A stretch of 64,000 nt of DNA, taken from contig NZ_CP062229.1 in assembly GCF_024707545.1 (NCBI RefSeq), positions 6,987,501-7,051,500 of the forward strand. The letters are read 5' to 3'. Positions within the stretch are counted from its first letter, which is position 1. The number at the start of each line of letters is the position of its first letter. The position numbers were made by a program, and so were the translations under genes. Under the pieces are notes generated by a model. The model saw nothing but the letters and a program-made list of their open reading frames with translations. It ran no database searches and had not been told where the DNA came from. The stretch is from Mesorhizobium onobrychidis (lineage in GTDB: Bacteria > Pseudomonadota > Alphaproteobacteria > Rhizobiales > Rhizobiaceae). Shown one piece after another: positions 28,043 through 37,481 of the stretch.

Positions 28043-29283
28043 CTAGCCGCAGCCGCAGCAGTCACTCTCATCTTCTTCGGCTCCTTGTCTTCTTAAGGTT
28101 TTCTCGCCGAGGCCGACGAGGCGCCTATTGAGCCGGCTCGACAATGTTCGGGTGTCGCCGAAGACCGTTTCCACATCCTCGCGCGAGACGACATCACTGC
28201 CATCCCGTGCCAGGCTCCGTTGAGCCAAACGACGGACCATTTCCTTGACATAGGCCGCGCTGCTGTTCTCCGAGCGCGCGACGGCGTCCGCCACCGCTCC
28301 GTTTGCGAAGACGAGTGTACGACCATAGAGCGCGATCAGCCGCTCGCGGCAACCGGCGTCGGGAAGCGGGATCTCAATAGCTTCGTCGACGCGCCCGGGC
28401 GCGAGGCGAGCGGGTCCTCAATGTCCTCCGGCCGGTTCGTCGTTAGGAGGAAGAGGATATCTGCGTTTGGTTCAAGACCATCCATGTCGTTCAACAGACG
28501 GTTGAGCAGACGTTCGGCTTTCGGGCTATAAACGTTTTCTCTCGACCGACCCACCAGGTCGACGCCCTCGAGCACGACGATGCTCGGCCGAAGGGTGCGG
28601 GCCAACGCGATGTAGAACCCAATCGCCGCTGTCTGCTCAGCCGTAACCAGAACGGTAGTGCGTCCGGGCAGGTTGGCAGAAACATAACGGATGACGTGTG
28701 TCTTGCCTGTACCAGGGGGACCTAAAGCAGAATACCCTTTTGCGCGTGTTGGCCGAGGCGCTTCAACCCCTCTCGGTGTCGATCAAAGTCGAAGATGTTG
28801 GCATCAAGACGCGCCGTAGTTGCATCCGAAAGCACCACGTCGTTCCGGTGTACGTCGGGAAGGCGATGAACCCGCATCGCTCCGCACATCTTCTCCGACA
28901 TCGATGTCCTGATACTGCAAGGGTGTCAGCGCAACCACAGTTCCACCCTCGCGAATGACCATGTCCGACAATTTCATGGCATCGAACTCGTGCCGCTGGT
29001 GGACACCGACAAGCTTGGGAGATCGAGCTGCAATCTGCTCTTCAATCGCAGTTTGAATATCCGGCAGCATATATGCGGCAAACTTTCGGCGCGAGCTAGC
29101 GAGACCTGTCAGATCATCGGTTTTGAAATGCCGATTTAGTGCCAGGCAAAGCGATCGATATCGGTCACAGCAGACCCTCTTTGCGGGTCGAGGAGCGGAA
29201 GAAAAATGCGTTCCTGCATCAGGTGTCGTTCGGGCGTCGCCGAGCTCCCCTCGAATTCGGAATCCAACCGACACCATCATCAA
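28043..29283 (-). pseudogene. broken AAA+ ATPase
   Basis: A complete AAA+ ATPase order can be read on the minus strand but only across three frame changes. N-terminal part: LNRHFKTDDLTGLASSRRKF and EFDAMKLSDMVIREGG; a shift near 28885; ANIFDFDRHREGLKRLGQHA; a shift near 28724; then Walker A GPPGTGKTHVIRYVSANLPG, Walker B PSIVVLEGVDLVGRS, sensor 1 ILFLLTTNRPEDIEDPLA; a shift near 28395; then the lid KEMVRRLAQRSLARDGSDVV. The three independent lesions make loss of function near certain. Original role unknown. Confidence 0.8.
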
Positions 29284-29331
29284 AGCAATTTGCGTGCCCT
29301 GTTGGCGGTCCGTTGCGTTCCGCCGCTTCTG

Positions 29332-29589
29332 CTAACCAGCGGCGCTTCTTTGGTGACCTTTCGGTCGGCCTTGCGACAATTCTAGTCCAGTTTCCGACAC
29401 AAGAAGGTTTTGATAGACGCGCTCGGCGAGACCAATTGGAACGCCAAGCATGTAGAGATCGTAGCCGATCCGAATTCGATCCTCATCGACTCTGGACCAG
29501 GGCGATCCCTGAAGAGCGGCCGGCCACGGCTTGCTGCCAAGGGCCTGCGTTGGCGTTAGTCGCACGTAAAAACACGCTAGGGCAGACAC
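29332..29589 (-). CDS. hypothetical protein, possibly a partial gene
   Basis: An 85-codon frame upstream of the AAA ATPase remnant on the same strand. The stretch RIRIGYDLYMLGVPIGLAER looks like real protein sequence. I do not recognise it. The first 25 residues are less convincing and the gene may be a fragment. Confidence 0.3.
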   Translation of the reverse strand: MSALACFYVRLTPTQALGSKPWPAALQGSPWSRVDEDRIRIGYDLYMLGVPIGLAERVYQNLLVSETGLELSQGRPKGHQRSAAG

Positions 29590-29798
29590 AACGCAGTTGC
29601 TGCAGTGCCCGCCGGTGTGAGGGATTGCATGGGCTTGCGCTGTCTGGTCCGTCTTTTGCCAGCCGGCGCGGAGCGTGAGTATCCGCGTTACACAGGACTC
29701 TTGTTCAGTGTGATGACGCGACGGCTATAGCGCGCATCCGGCTTGGCGAAGACGTCGTCCTGAAGGCAAAGGGTTGGTGCAGAAGCATCTTAATTGGA

Positions 29799-29816
29799 AT
29801 GGCATGCCGCTTGCTG
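29799..29816 (+). promoter_or_regulatory. candidate sigma54 promoter upstream of prxS-rpoN2
   Basis: ATGGCATGCCGCTTGCTG contains TGGCATG-N4-TTGCT with GG and GC 10 bp apart. It is about 350 bp before prxS, a long leader with no other gene. The prxS-rpoN2 operon of Rhizobium etli is expressed in symbiosis from a sigma54/NifA-type promoter, which fits. No exact TGT-N10-ACA site was found upstream. Confidence 0.5.
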
Positions 29817-30162
29817 CTCGTGGTTAGAGCCCATCAAATTACGAAGAAAGCTATTGCCGAACCATGGTTGACACACGAAGCTCTCTACCATCGCCCGAGG
29901 CCGAGCAAGGGGCAGCGGCAAAAAGGCAAGTCCAGACAATTGCGCTGAACCAGTTCAGTCGCGCCGGTCTGTTGCGTGGTTCCGTTGTTGGTACCTGCTT
30001 TGCGGATGGCTAGTGAGCCGGGCCGTTCCCATACACCCGGATGGGGAAGTGAGATTTGGAGCCGCGAACTTCTCACCTCGTGACCGGCATGCGGGCCCTG
30101 GCGCGGTGGCGCCAGCCTCAGCCAAAATCCGGTGCGCCAGTTTTTTCTAAAGGAGCAAGTTG

Positions 30163-30696
30163 ATGACCGGTCAAAAGAAGGTTCCCTTCGTCACGTTTCT
30201 CACGCGTGTTCGCGATGATTCAGTCCAGGGGCCAAATCCATACCGCTGGGAGGAAAGAACATCCGACGACTACTTCGCCGGCAAGCGCGTCATCCTGTTC
30301 TCGCTCCCTGGCGCTTTCACCCCGACCTGCTCGACCTACCAACTGCCCAATTTCGAAGATCTCTATGAGGAATTTAAGAAGGAAGGAGTTGACGCGATCT
30401 ACTGCCTCTCCGTCAACGATGCCTTTGTCATGAATGCATGGGGGAAGTCCTTGGGGCTGCAGAAAGTCGAGCTGATCCCGGATGGTTCAGGCGAGTTCAC
30501 GCGCAAAATGGGCATGCTGGTTGCCAAGGACAATCTCGGCTTCGGTATGCGCTCCTGGCGCTACGCGGCTCTGGTCAATGATGGCGTGGTGGAGCAGTGG
30601 TTTGAGGAGGAAGGTTTCTCCGACAACTGCGAGACCGATCCCTATGGCGTCTCATCCCCGCAGAACGTCCTTCACAAATTGAAGATCGCTGCATGA
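30163..30696 (+). CDS. prxS: Prx5-type peroxiredoxin
   Basis: Reduces peroxides through a reactive cysteine, seen in FSLPGAFTPTCSTYQLPNFE near residue 50. The 177-residue product aligns with the atypical 2-Cys/Prx5 group (LSVNDAFVMNAWGKSLGL; RSWRYAALVNDGVVEQWFEE). The ATG at 30163 follows AAAGGAG; a TTG one codon earlier is less likely. It lies 178 bp before rpoN, the same order as R. etli prxS-rpoN2, so the symbol is used on the basis of sequence type and context. Likely protects bacteroids, where leghaemoglobin and high respiration generate peroxide. Confidence 0.9.
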   Translation: MTGQKKVPFVTFLTRVRDDSVQGPNPYRWEERTSDDYFAGKRVILFSLPGAFTPTCSTYQLPNFEDLYEEFKKEGVDAIYCLSVNDAFVMNAWGKSLGLQKVELIPDGSGEFTRKMGMLVAKDNLGFGMRSWRYAALVNDGVVEQWFEEEGFSDNCETDPYGVSSPQNVLHKLKIAA

Positions 30697-30874
30697 CCTG
30701 GTGTACATCGACCATGCGCAGCGGTGTCTTGGACGAGACCGAGCACAAAAAGGCGAAACTCTAAGGCGCGTCCCGTGAGGTCGTTCAAAGTTGACGCGCG
30801 TGAGAAGCGTCGACCTGTAAGAGATCAAATTAGCCACGGCCAAGATCTTCTTTGACAGGAATACTAAGCTGACC

Positions 30875-32284
30875 ATGAAATCATCGTTTGGCCTACTTCA
30901 GAAACAGTCTCTTGCAGCATCGCCTCAACTCATCGAGTCGATTCGCTTGCTGCAACTGACGCATGCCGAACTGCATCAGTTCGTGGATCAGGAGCTCGAG
31001 AAGAATCCGCTTCTGGAGCATGCGCCAATCGACGACGGGCTGTCTGGGGAGGTTGCAGGATCGACCTGGAACGGGTCCCCGGACCAGCCCCGGCAAGGGA
31101 AATCCCAGACGAACGCGACCAACACCGCGCCTGGTGATCGTCCTGCCTTCGAGGAGTTTGTCGCCTTAGCCGAAACTTTGCACGACCATGTCGCTCGTCA
31201 GATCTCCCTCACTGCCTTCACACCGCACGAGCGGCTGATTGCTAGTCAGCTTGCCGGTCATCTGGATGACACTGGCTATCTTCAGGCAAGTCCTTCGGAC
31301 CTGGCCGGGAACCTGAACATTCCTCCGGCCGATGTGGAACGGGTTCTAGGTATCGTGCAGCACTTCGATCCGCCGGGAATTTTCGCACGAACTCTTGGCG
31401 AATGTCTTGAGATACAGCTGCGCCAGCGAAACCGGTTCGACCCGGCGATGGCGGCTTTGATTGCCAACCTTGAGATGCTTGCGCGACGCGATTTTCAGAC
31501 ATTGAAGCAGCGTTGCGGCGTCGATGAAGAGGATCTTCTTGACATGCTGCAGGAAATCCGTGCGCTCGACCCCAAGCCTGGAAACGCATTCCAATCGGGC
31601 GCGCCGGAATGCGTCGTACCGGACGTCTGGGTCACGCCCTCGCCCGGAGGTGGATGGCAGATCGAGCTCGATCCGAACACACTGCCCAAGGTGCTGATCA
31701 ACCAAAGCTATGTCGCGGAGGTTTCATGCCGAGCCGCCAAAAAATCGAAAGACATGACATTTCTCAACGAATGCTTGCAGAACGCGAACTGGTTGATCCG
31801 CAGCCTCGATCAGCGGGCCAAGACCATCCTTAAGGTTGTGACCGAGATCGTGCGCCAGCAGGATGCCTTTCTGGAATATGGCGTCGCCCACCTACGGCCA
31901 CTCAATCTCAGGACGGTCGCTGACGCGATCAACATGCACGAGTCGACTGTAAGCCGGGTGACGTCGAACAAGTACATGGTTACCCCACGCGGGGTGTTCG
32001 AACTTAAGTACTTTTTCACTGTCGCGATCGCCTCCTGCGAAGGCGGTGACGCGCACTCCGCCGAAGCCGTCCGCCATCGGATCAAAGCGATGGTCGCCGA
32101 AGAATCCCTTGATAACGTGCTTTCGGACGATGACATCGCTGACCGGCTCAAGGAATGCGGCATCCATCTCGCTCGCCGCACCGTCACGAAATATCGCGAG
32201 GCGATGAATATCCCCTCCTCCATACAGCGGCGCCGGGAAAAGCGCTTGTGGCGCAACGGCGATCAAGGCCTTAAGGCCTCGTGA
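30875..32284 (+). CDS. rpoN: RNA polymerase sigma54 factor
   Basis: Directs RNA polymerase to -24/-12 promoters, which NifA then activates. The 469-residue product has the Gln/Leu-rich N-terminal activator-binding region (KQSLAASPQLIESIRLLQLT), the core-binding region, the helix-turn-helix LRTVADAINMHESTVSRVTS and the RpoN box ARRTVTKYREAMNIPSS near the end. Full length. It is likely the symbiotic second copy (rpoN2), given the prxS neighbour and island location. A C-terminal scrap of another rpoN lies at 22905-22998. Confidence 0.96.
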   Translation: MKSSFGLLQKQSLAASPQLIESIRLLQLTHAELHQFVDQELEKNPLLEHAPIDDGLSGEVAGSTWNGSPDQPRQGKSQTNATNTAPGDRPAFEEFVALAETLHDHVARQISLTAFTPHERLIASQLAGHLDDTGYLQASPSDLAGNLNIPPADVERVLGIVQHFDPPGIFARTLGECLEIQLRQRNRFDPAMAALIANLEMLARRDFQTLKQRCGVDEEDLLDMLQEIRALDPKPGNAFQSGAPECVVPDVWVTPSPGGGWQIELDPNTLPKVLINQSYVAEVSCRAAKKSKDMTFLNECLQNANWLIRSLDQRAKTILKVVTEIVRQQDAFLEYGVAHLRPLNLRTVADAINMHESTVSRVTSNKYMVTPRGVFELKYFFTVAIASCEGGDAHSAEAVRHRIKAMVAEESLDNVLSDDDIADRLKECGIHLARRTVTKYREAMNIPSSIQRRREKRLWRNGDQGLKAS

Positions 32285-32296
32285 CGAAAGCCGCAC

Positions 32297-32902
32297 TTAA
32301 GTCGGTGTGACGCGTTCTTCACATTCGCCCTCTTCCGGGCCGAAGCAACTTTCGAAATCGCTGCATTCGCGGCAATTGGGCGCAGTGCATAGCGAAAACC
32401 CTTCGGCCTCGCAGAGTTTGCGATAAAAGTACTTCTTCCATTTCATGTTTTGGGCGTTGCCCGCCGCTAGCGTCGGAAAATGCATGGCAAGCAGGCGGTT
32501 GAGCTCGGCCCGGTTAAGAAGCCCAAGGTCTTGCCACAGATGGCCATTGCGCATGGCGCGCCGGGCGAGGATCTTAGCGAAGCGGGCGCTCGCCGGGTCG
32601 CTCGGCCGGGCATGCGCCAGCAGCAGGCCGCGCAGAAGTTCTTCCTCCATAAGCGGCTCAGGGTCGCTGACGTCTTTGAAGGCGAAGGCTGCCATAGCGG
32701 CAGCGGGGAAACTGCGGGACAGGATCTCGCGCAGCTCGGCAAGGGAAAGGCCGGTTGACTCCGTCGCTGTCGCCTCGCCGGCCTCGACCTCCTTGAGCGC
32801 ACACGAGAGGACACAGGCAAGCACATGCTCGTCGAACCCCTTCTCCGGCTCGATCGCGGGCCGTTGGCCGGCGCCGACACACACATAGTTTTGAGCGGAC
32901 AT
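32297..32902 (-). CDS. nifQ: NifQ, molybdenum donor for FeMo-cofactor
   Basis: Iron-sulfur protein that delivers molybdenum to NifEN/NifH. The 201-residue product ends with the diagnostic motif C-X4-C-X2-C-X5-C, seen as CTAPNCRECSDFESC. Central segments such as RGLLLAHARPSDPASARFAK and MKWKKYFYRKLCEAEGF are family-like. I start at MSAQNYVCVGAG; a frame open from 32992 would add 30 residues over the fdxB remnant. It converges with rpoN, leaving 12 bp between stops. No exact -24/-12 promoter was found; the nearest candidate, near 33230, has 11 bp instead of 10 between GG and GC. Confidence 0.9.
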   Translation of the reverse strand: MSAQNYVCVGAGQRPAIEPEKGFDEHVLACVLSCALKEVEAGEATATESTGLSLAELREILSRSFPAAAMAAFAFKDVSDPEPLMEEELLRGLLLAHARPSDPASARFAKILARRAMRNGHLWQDLGLLNRAELNRLLAMHFPTLAAGNAQNMKWKKYFYRKLCEAEGFSLCTAPNCRECSDFESCFGPEEGECEERVTPT

Positions 32903-32984
32903 GGTCCCGTTCTCCTGGTTTGTCTCGTCACAGCGGCTCTGCCAGCAGCAACATGGGTCTGGGAGTCTTCGGGCCGACGGGATC

Positions 32985-33105
32985 GACGCCATGATTGCGA
33001 TTTAGCTCGCCTTCGAAGTCACCGCGCTACCGTCCCAAGCGCGAGGATTTCTCCCAGAAAAACGACAGGCGCCGCGCGCGAGCAGACTTTCCAGCAGCGG
33101 CCTTA
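32985..33105 (-). pseudogene. fdxB remnant upstream of nifQ
   Basis: Nucleotides match the middle of the intact fdxB (about 2400-2535) in order: TGCGATT-x-AGCTCGCC-x-TCGAA, then GAGGATTTC-x-CCC, then CGCGAGCAGACTTT and CAGCGGCC or its near match. Gaps break the frame and both ends are missing. It shows that an fdxB-nifQ pair once stood here. Confidence 0.7.
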
Positions 33106-33289
33106 GCCCTTAACAAGCGGAGCCCTCGACAGGTGAGATATTCGGGCACCACCTGGAGCCGTACAGGGTAACGAAAGCGCTACTCATCGAAAGCATATCA
33201 AGTTCCATTCATGAGCCGGCCGTTGAGCCGTGCGCTGTGCCACCTGAACGACTAAATAGCTGCGGCAAGAAGCTTAACCCGTCGCGAAT

Positions 33290-34342
33290 TCAAACCCGGC
33301 CATTACCCAGCGCCTTGTTGATCGCGGGAATGATCTTGTCTCCCCAGAGTTCGATCTGGCGCAGCATTGTCTTTTGGTCGAAATCTCCCAGCTGCGTCTG
33401 GATTGCAATCTGATCCGGTTTGAGGATGTCGATCTCTTCCAGCAAGCGATCAATCACGCGATTCACACTGCCGATCGGCAGGTTCTTGCGCATTGCCTCG
33501 AATGATAGATCCTGCTGGGTGGGCGTTTCCTGCAGCAGATAGCCGTCATGGCTCTGCTGGCGGCGCTGATGCAGCGCCTCGGACAGGCGGCGCTGGAAAC
33601 GGGCGTTGTCGAGATAGCTGTTGATCTCCGCCTCGTTGTCGCTGGCATAGCAGCAACGCAGCAGCGATAACTTGGCATCGGCGACATTCCGCTCCTCGGA
33701 AGCCGCTGCCTTCTCGATCGCTCCGCGCAACGTTCTCAAAGTCTCCAGGCCGTCGTGGAATGCCGTGACAAAGAAATTGTGGCCCTCGCGATAGGCCCGT
33801 TTCATGCGAGCCGGCCCGCCGGCCATCCAGATCGGCGGGGCAGGCCTTTGGACGGTGCGTACCGAAATCGCCGTCGGAGGTATCTTCTCATAGGGGCCAT
33901 CGTGCTCGAAGATATTGTGGTTGAGACCCTTCAGAAGGATGTCCAAGTGTTCCGAAAAGATGGCCGGCGCCTCATCGATATTGACGCCGAAGCGCTCGAA
34001 CTCGAACTGCTGGTATCCCGAGCCGACGCCGAGATCCAGGCGACCGTTCGCAACGATATCGGCGAAGCCGATCTCGGAGAGCAGGCGCTGCGGTTTGTAG
34101 AGCGGCAGCACGCAGACGGCAGTGCCGAGGCGAATGGTGCTCGTCACGCCGGCGCAGTGCGCCACCATCATCAAAGGCGACGGAATCAGGCTGTAATTGT
34201 TGAAGTGGTGTTCTGCGAACCAGGCTGTGCCGAAGCCGGCCTGCTCCGAAACGACGGCCTGTTCGATGGAGTTTCGGATGACGACGTCGGGGGTTTGATG
34301 ATAGCCACGTTGGGCGGCCAGGATGAAGGTGGCGAATTCCAC
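33290..34342 (-). CDS. LLM-class flavin-dependent monooxygenase
   Basis: Luciferase-like TIM-barrel oxidoreductase that uses reduced FMN and O2. The 350-residue product contains EQAGFGTAWFAEHHFNNYSL, IRLGTAVCVLPLYKPQRLL, NGRLDLGVGSGYQQFEFERF and APPIWMAGGP, all characteristic. The start is the GTG at 34342 (VEFATFILAAQRG) after AAGGAA; a frame open from 34432 is not family-like. It follows the tandem SDR on the same strand by 267 bp and may belong to the P450 operon. Its substrate is unknown, but with a P450, ferredoxin and dehydrogenases nearby it probably acts on the same small molecule. Confidence 0.88.
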   Translation of the reverse strand: MEFATFILAAQRGYHQTPDVVIRNSIEQAVVSEQAGFGTAWFAEHHFNNYSLIPSPLMMVAHCAGVTSTIRLGTAVCVLPLYKPQRLLSEIGFADIVANGRLDLGVGSGYQQFEFERFGVNIDEAPAIFSEHLDILLKGLNHNIFEHDGPYEKIPPTAISVRTVQRPAPPIWMAGGPARMKRAYREGHNFFVTAFHDGLETLRTLRGAIEKAAASEERNVADAKLSLLRCCYASDNEAEINSYLDNARFQRRLSEALHQRRQQSHDGYLLQETPTQQDLSFEAMRKNLPIGSVNRVIDRLLEEIDILKPDQIAIQTQLGDFDQKTMLRQIELWGDKIIPAINKALGNGRV

Positions 34343-34609
34343 TGTGTTTCCTTGTTTGCTGCTGGTTGGCGGATCTGGAAATGCGCTCGTCCGAGACCCC
34401 GATTGCCTCGGATCGGGCGCCTGGCAGAGCACCGTGTTGCGATAGGCCCTGTGCGATCCGCGGTTGCGGGCACGCCCGAAGAGCTTTTCCCCATCCCGAG
34501 GGACGTTGCCCCGCCGACATCTTCGATCGGGGCCGCGCTGCGGGCGCGTCGCAAGCCGGGGTCTCCGCTTTCATGAACGGCACCCGGTCGCCTGGCGAAT
34601 GGTCGATGT

Positions 34610-36204
34610 TCAACCAGCGGCCTCCGCAAAGCATTCGTCGTATAGTTCGCTGGCGTTTCCTGCGTCACCGAACGCGGTCCAGCCGCCGTCCACATAGAGG
34701 ATCGAGCCGTTGATGTATGAGGCGTCGGACGAAGCCAGGAAAAAAGCAGCATCTGCAACATCTTCCGGCCGTCCCATCCTACCAAAGGGGATCCGCCGTC
34801 CGATCGCTTTCGTGTCGATGCGGCGGGCCTTCGCCAACTCACTGATGGCAGGCGTGCGGATGTAGCCAGGAGCGACGGTGGCTGTGCGAATGCCGACCGG
34901 CCCCAGTTCGGCCGCCATGCAGCGGGTCAGCATGTCCATCCCCGCCTTCGAGGCGCCATGGCATGACGCGGCGCGAAGGGCAGAAAGCTGTTCATCGATC
35001 CTAGGTTGAGGATCACGCCGCCGGGGCGCATCATCTTGATCGCTTCACGCGCGCAAGCGAAGGCGCCGGTGAGATTGACATGCAGGACACGTTCGATCTC
35101 TGCAGGCATTTGTTCGACGCCCGCCACAAAAGTGTCGACAGAAGCACCGTTGACAAGGATATCAAGGCGCCTGCGCCCCCGCAGCTCCTCAAACAGCGCC
35201 ACCACCTCGCTCTCGATTGCCACATCGACAGATTTCGCTGTGTTCTTTCCGCCGAGCAATGCAGCCAGGAGTGTCGCTGCGGCGCGATCTTTATCGGCGA
35301 TCACGACGGTGTCACCGTTCGCGGCAAAACGGCGAGCAACAGCGGCGCCTACACCGTTCGCGCCACCCGTGACGAGCACGACTCGCGCGTCGGTGCGTTC
35401 GGCCGGACAGGAGAGTTCGGTTCTGGGGGCTCCTTCCACCTCAGGGCTGGCATCGCCTGGTTGGTTGAATGACATCCAGCCGCCGTCGACCGCCAGCACC
35501 GATCCAGTGACGTAGCGTGCCTGCGCGCTGGCCAGAAAACGCACAACCCTGGCGATTTCGTCGGGGCGAGCCATGCGCCCCATCGGCACACCACGGCGCA
35601 TCGCCGCGAGGTCAATTTTGCCTGCTCGGTCCAGTTCTGCAGTCATCGGCGTGCGCACGCAGCCCGGCGCTACCGCAGCCACCCGGATGCCGCGAGAAGC
35701 CCACTCGCATGCAAGCGACTTCGTCAACGAGATCAGGCCCGCTTTCGAGGCTGCGTAGGCATTGCGCTTGGGATTGCCGACTACGCCCGACATCGAAGCG
35801 ACGTTGACGATGGCACCGCCCGGCCTCAAGCGTCTCGCCGCTTCGCGCGCCATGAGGAACGGCCCAATCAGGTTTACTGCCAAGCCGCGTCGGAAGGCAT
35901 CGACATCGGTGTCGACAGTGGCGGCCATAGTGGGTCCCACTCCGGCATGGTTGATGAGGACGCTGATCTGCCCCAACTGTGCTTCGACCCGGCCATAGAG
36001 CGCGACGATATCTTCCTCTCGCGAGACATCGCACTCGAGGCCGAGATGCGGCTCGCCGAGACCGCGGGCCAGTTCAACCACGCCGCTCCCCGGAAGGTCC
36101 ACCGCAACAACAGTCTCTCCATCTGCGGCAAGAATATTGACCAGGGCACGGCCGATCCCGCCAGCGGCGCCTGTTACGATGACGATGCGTCCTGCCTGCG
36201 TCAT
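34610..36204 (-). pseudogene. tandem short-chain dehydrogenase, split by one frameshift
   Basis: Two complete SDR domains in one gene. The first starts MTQAGRIVIVTGAAGGIGRA (36204) and has NHAG, the serine region VNVASMSGVVGN and catalytic YAASKAGL. The second starts RVVLVTGGANGVGAAVARRF near residue 295 and has VNGAS, NLGSMNSFLPF, then breaks in the catalytic motif: the DNA reads GCCATGGCGCC where GCC-TAT-GGC-GCC would give HAYGASKAG. Downstream, MDMLTRCMAAELGPVGIRTA continues to a normal C-terminus in the next frame. Total length 1595 bp, one short of 532 codons. Resembles the y4lA-type proteins beside CYP127 genes. The first domain could still be made. Confidence 0.8.
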
Positions 36205-36573
36205 GAGAACTTTCTCCCGGAGGCTCAGAACCTCTGCCCTCGATGTAGTGCGGCGGAATGATGCGCCGCAGTAGAGCAATATGTGCTGGTGACGGTCGGT
36301 TGCGTTCCCAGATAGAGGTCGTCCGCTTCGGCTGCAGTCCAACTCTCGGTTGGATAGCCGAAAGTGATGAGGGACCCCTCGAGGACAGACGCTTACCTCG
36401 ATGAGCGGCTCTGCCTTGGTCCAGCAAATCGAGGCAGACCGACGTCCTCGGCGCGCTCGGGGCGTCGGAGCGGATCGCTGTCGCGGTCACGCTGTCGCGG
36501 GGCAGAAAGGCAACCCTGCCGGCCGCATCTTCACCGGGCAGGTCTGGGGGATCGCTGTGGCGTTGCAAAGTTG
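36205..36573 (-). other. gap in the P450 operon with traces of a decayed gene
   Basis: A minus-strand ATG at 36577 overlaps the stop of the ferredoxin fusion gene as ATGA, and the frame [20 protein letters not shown] stays open, but its downstream codons do not look like a family I know. Another frame further on reads LITFGYPTESWTAAEADDLY, which does look protein-like. A small gene may have been lost here. Confidence 0.3.
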
Positions 36574-37440
36574 TCATAGCCCATCGTCCCCACTGATGCG
36601 TCTCTCCCGTTCGGAAGCTGAGAAGGCATCCTCGCGAGAAGCGATGCGACGCTTCCCGAGCGCGTAGACCGGATCGTCCGGGTGCGGTGCTCCAATCGGC
36701 TGTCGCGGCCCGAACCGTTCTGGCTCAAGTACCGTCGGTGGGATCTGCTCCTCGACCCAATCGTAGACCACCGTCCGTTCGGCAATCCGCCACTCCCCTT
36801 CCCTCTTCTGAAACAGATCGCAGTAACGGCCGCATAGCAGCATCTGGCGTTCTCCTCCGTCATTGTCCGGTCCGCGCTGGAGCGCGGAGAAATAGCTCTC
36901 GACTGCAGCTTCTGCCGGGTTGATGAATTCGATCAGGATGTTCGTGATTTGATGGACGTTGCGCGGTCCGGTTTTGAAGATACCGAGCGCAAACCGAATG
37001 AAGCCCTCGGCTGAGCCGCGATACGCCCCATGACTGTCATGCGCATCGGGCCAGTACGCGCTGCGCAGTGCCGCCTCATCGGCGCGGTCTATCCCGCGGC
37101 AGTACCGATAAAGGCAGTCACGGATCGCCTCACGGTTGAGTAGTTCGGTAATTTTTGCTTGGTCCGTCGGCTCTTCCGTGGTTCTGAGGTGCTCCGGGAC
37201 GCCGGTCTTCGGTTTGCGGGTGGCCTCCGATAGGATTCGCGCGGCGGGTGGATCATCGACCTCCAGCGCAAGTTCGGGGCAGGATCGCACGCCATCTGAC
37301 GCCAGCAGTTGCTCCCCATCCGCAACATCAATGTTACCCGGTAAGATGTAACCCGCCTCATCGAGCTTGAAGACTGCCGGTGCTCGCGCCGCGCATCGCG
37401 CATGACCCTGGCATCTGGCTTTGTGAACGATAATGCGCAC
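36574..37440 (-). CDS. ferredoxin fused to a SnoaL-like domain
   Basis: A 288-residue fusion. Residues 1-70 are a P450-type [3Fe-4S] ferredoxin with cysteines in [12 protein letters not shown] and VRSCPELAL; residues 105-260 are a SnoaL-like/NTF2-like domain ([56 protein letters not shown]), as in polyketide cyclases and ring-dioxygenase small subunits. The start is GTG at 37440, five bases after GGAGG; the frame open from 37638 is not used. It lies 41 bp after the P450 gene, so the ferredoxin half probably gives electrons to the P450 while the SnoaL half may bind or hydrate its product. The fusion seems unusual. Confidence 0.85.
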   Translation of the reverse strand: MRIIVHKARCQGHARCAARAPAVFKLDEAGYILPGNIDVADGEQLLASDGVRSCPELALEVDDPPAARILSEATRKPKTGVPEHLRTTEEPTDQAKITELLNREAIRDCLYRYCRGIDRADEAALRSAYWPDAHDSHGAYRGSAEGFIRFALGIFKTGPRNVHQITNILIEFINPAEAAVESYFSALQRGPDNDGGERQMLLCGRYCDLFQKREGEWRIAERTVVYDWVEEQIPPTVLEPERFGPRQPIGAPHPDDPVYALGKRRIASREDAFSASERERRISGDDGL

Positions 37441-37481
37441 AGCTACCTCCACATCTGTGGCCCGGCTCAGGGCGGGGTTGG

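Noticed and set aside
33222..33245. sigma54-like sequence upstream of nifQ (TGGCACAGCGCACGGC on the minus strand)
   Set aside because: GG and GC are 11 bp apart rather than 10 and no NifA site is nearby.
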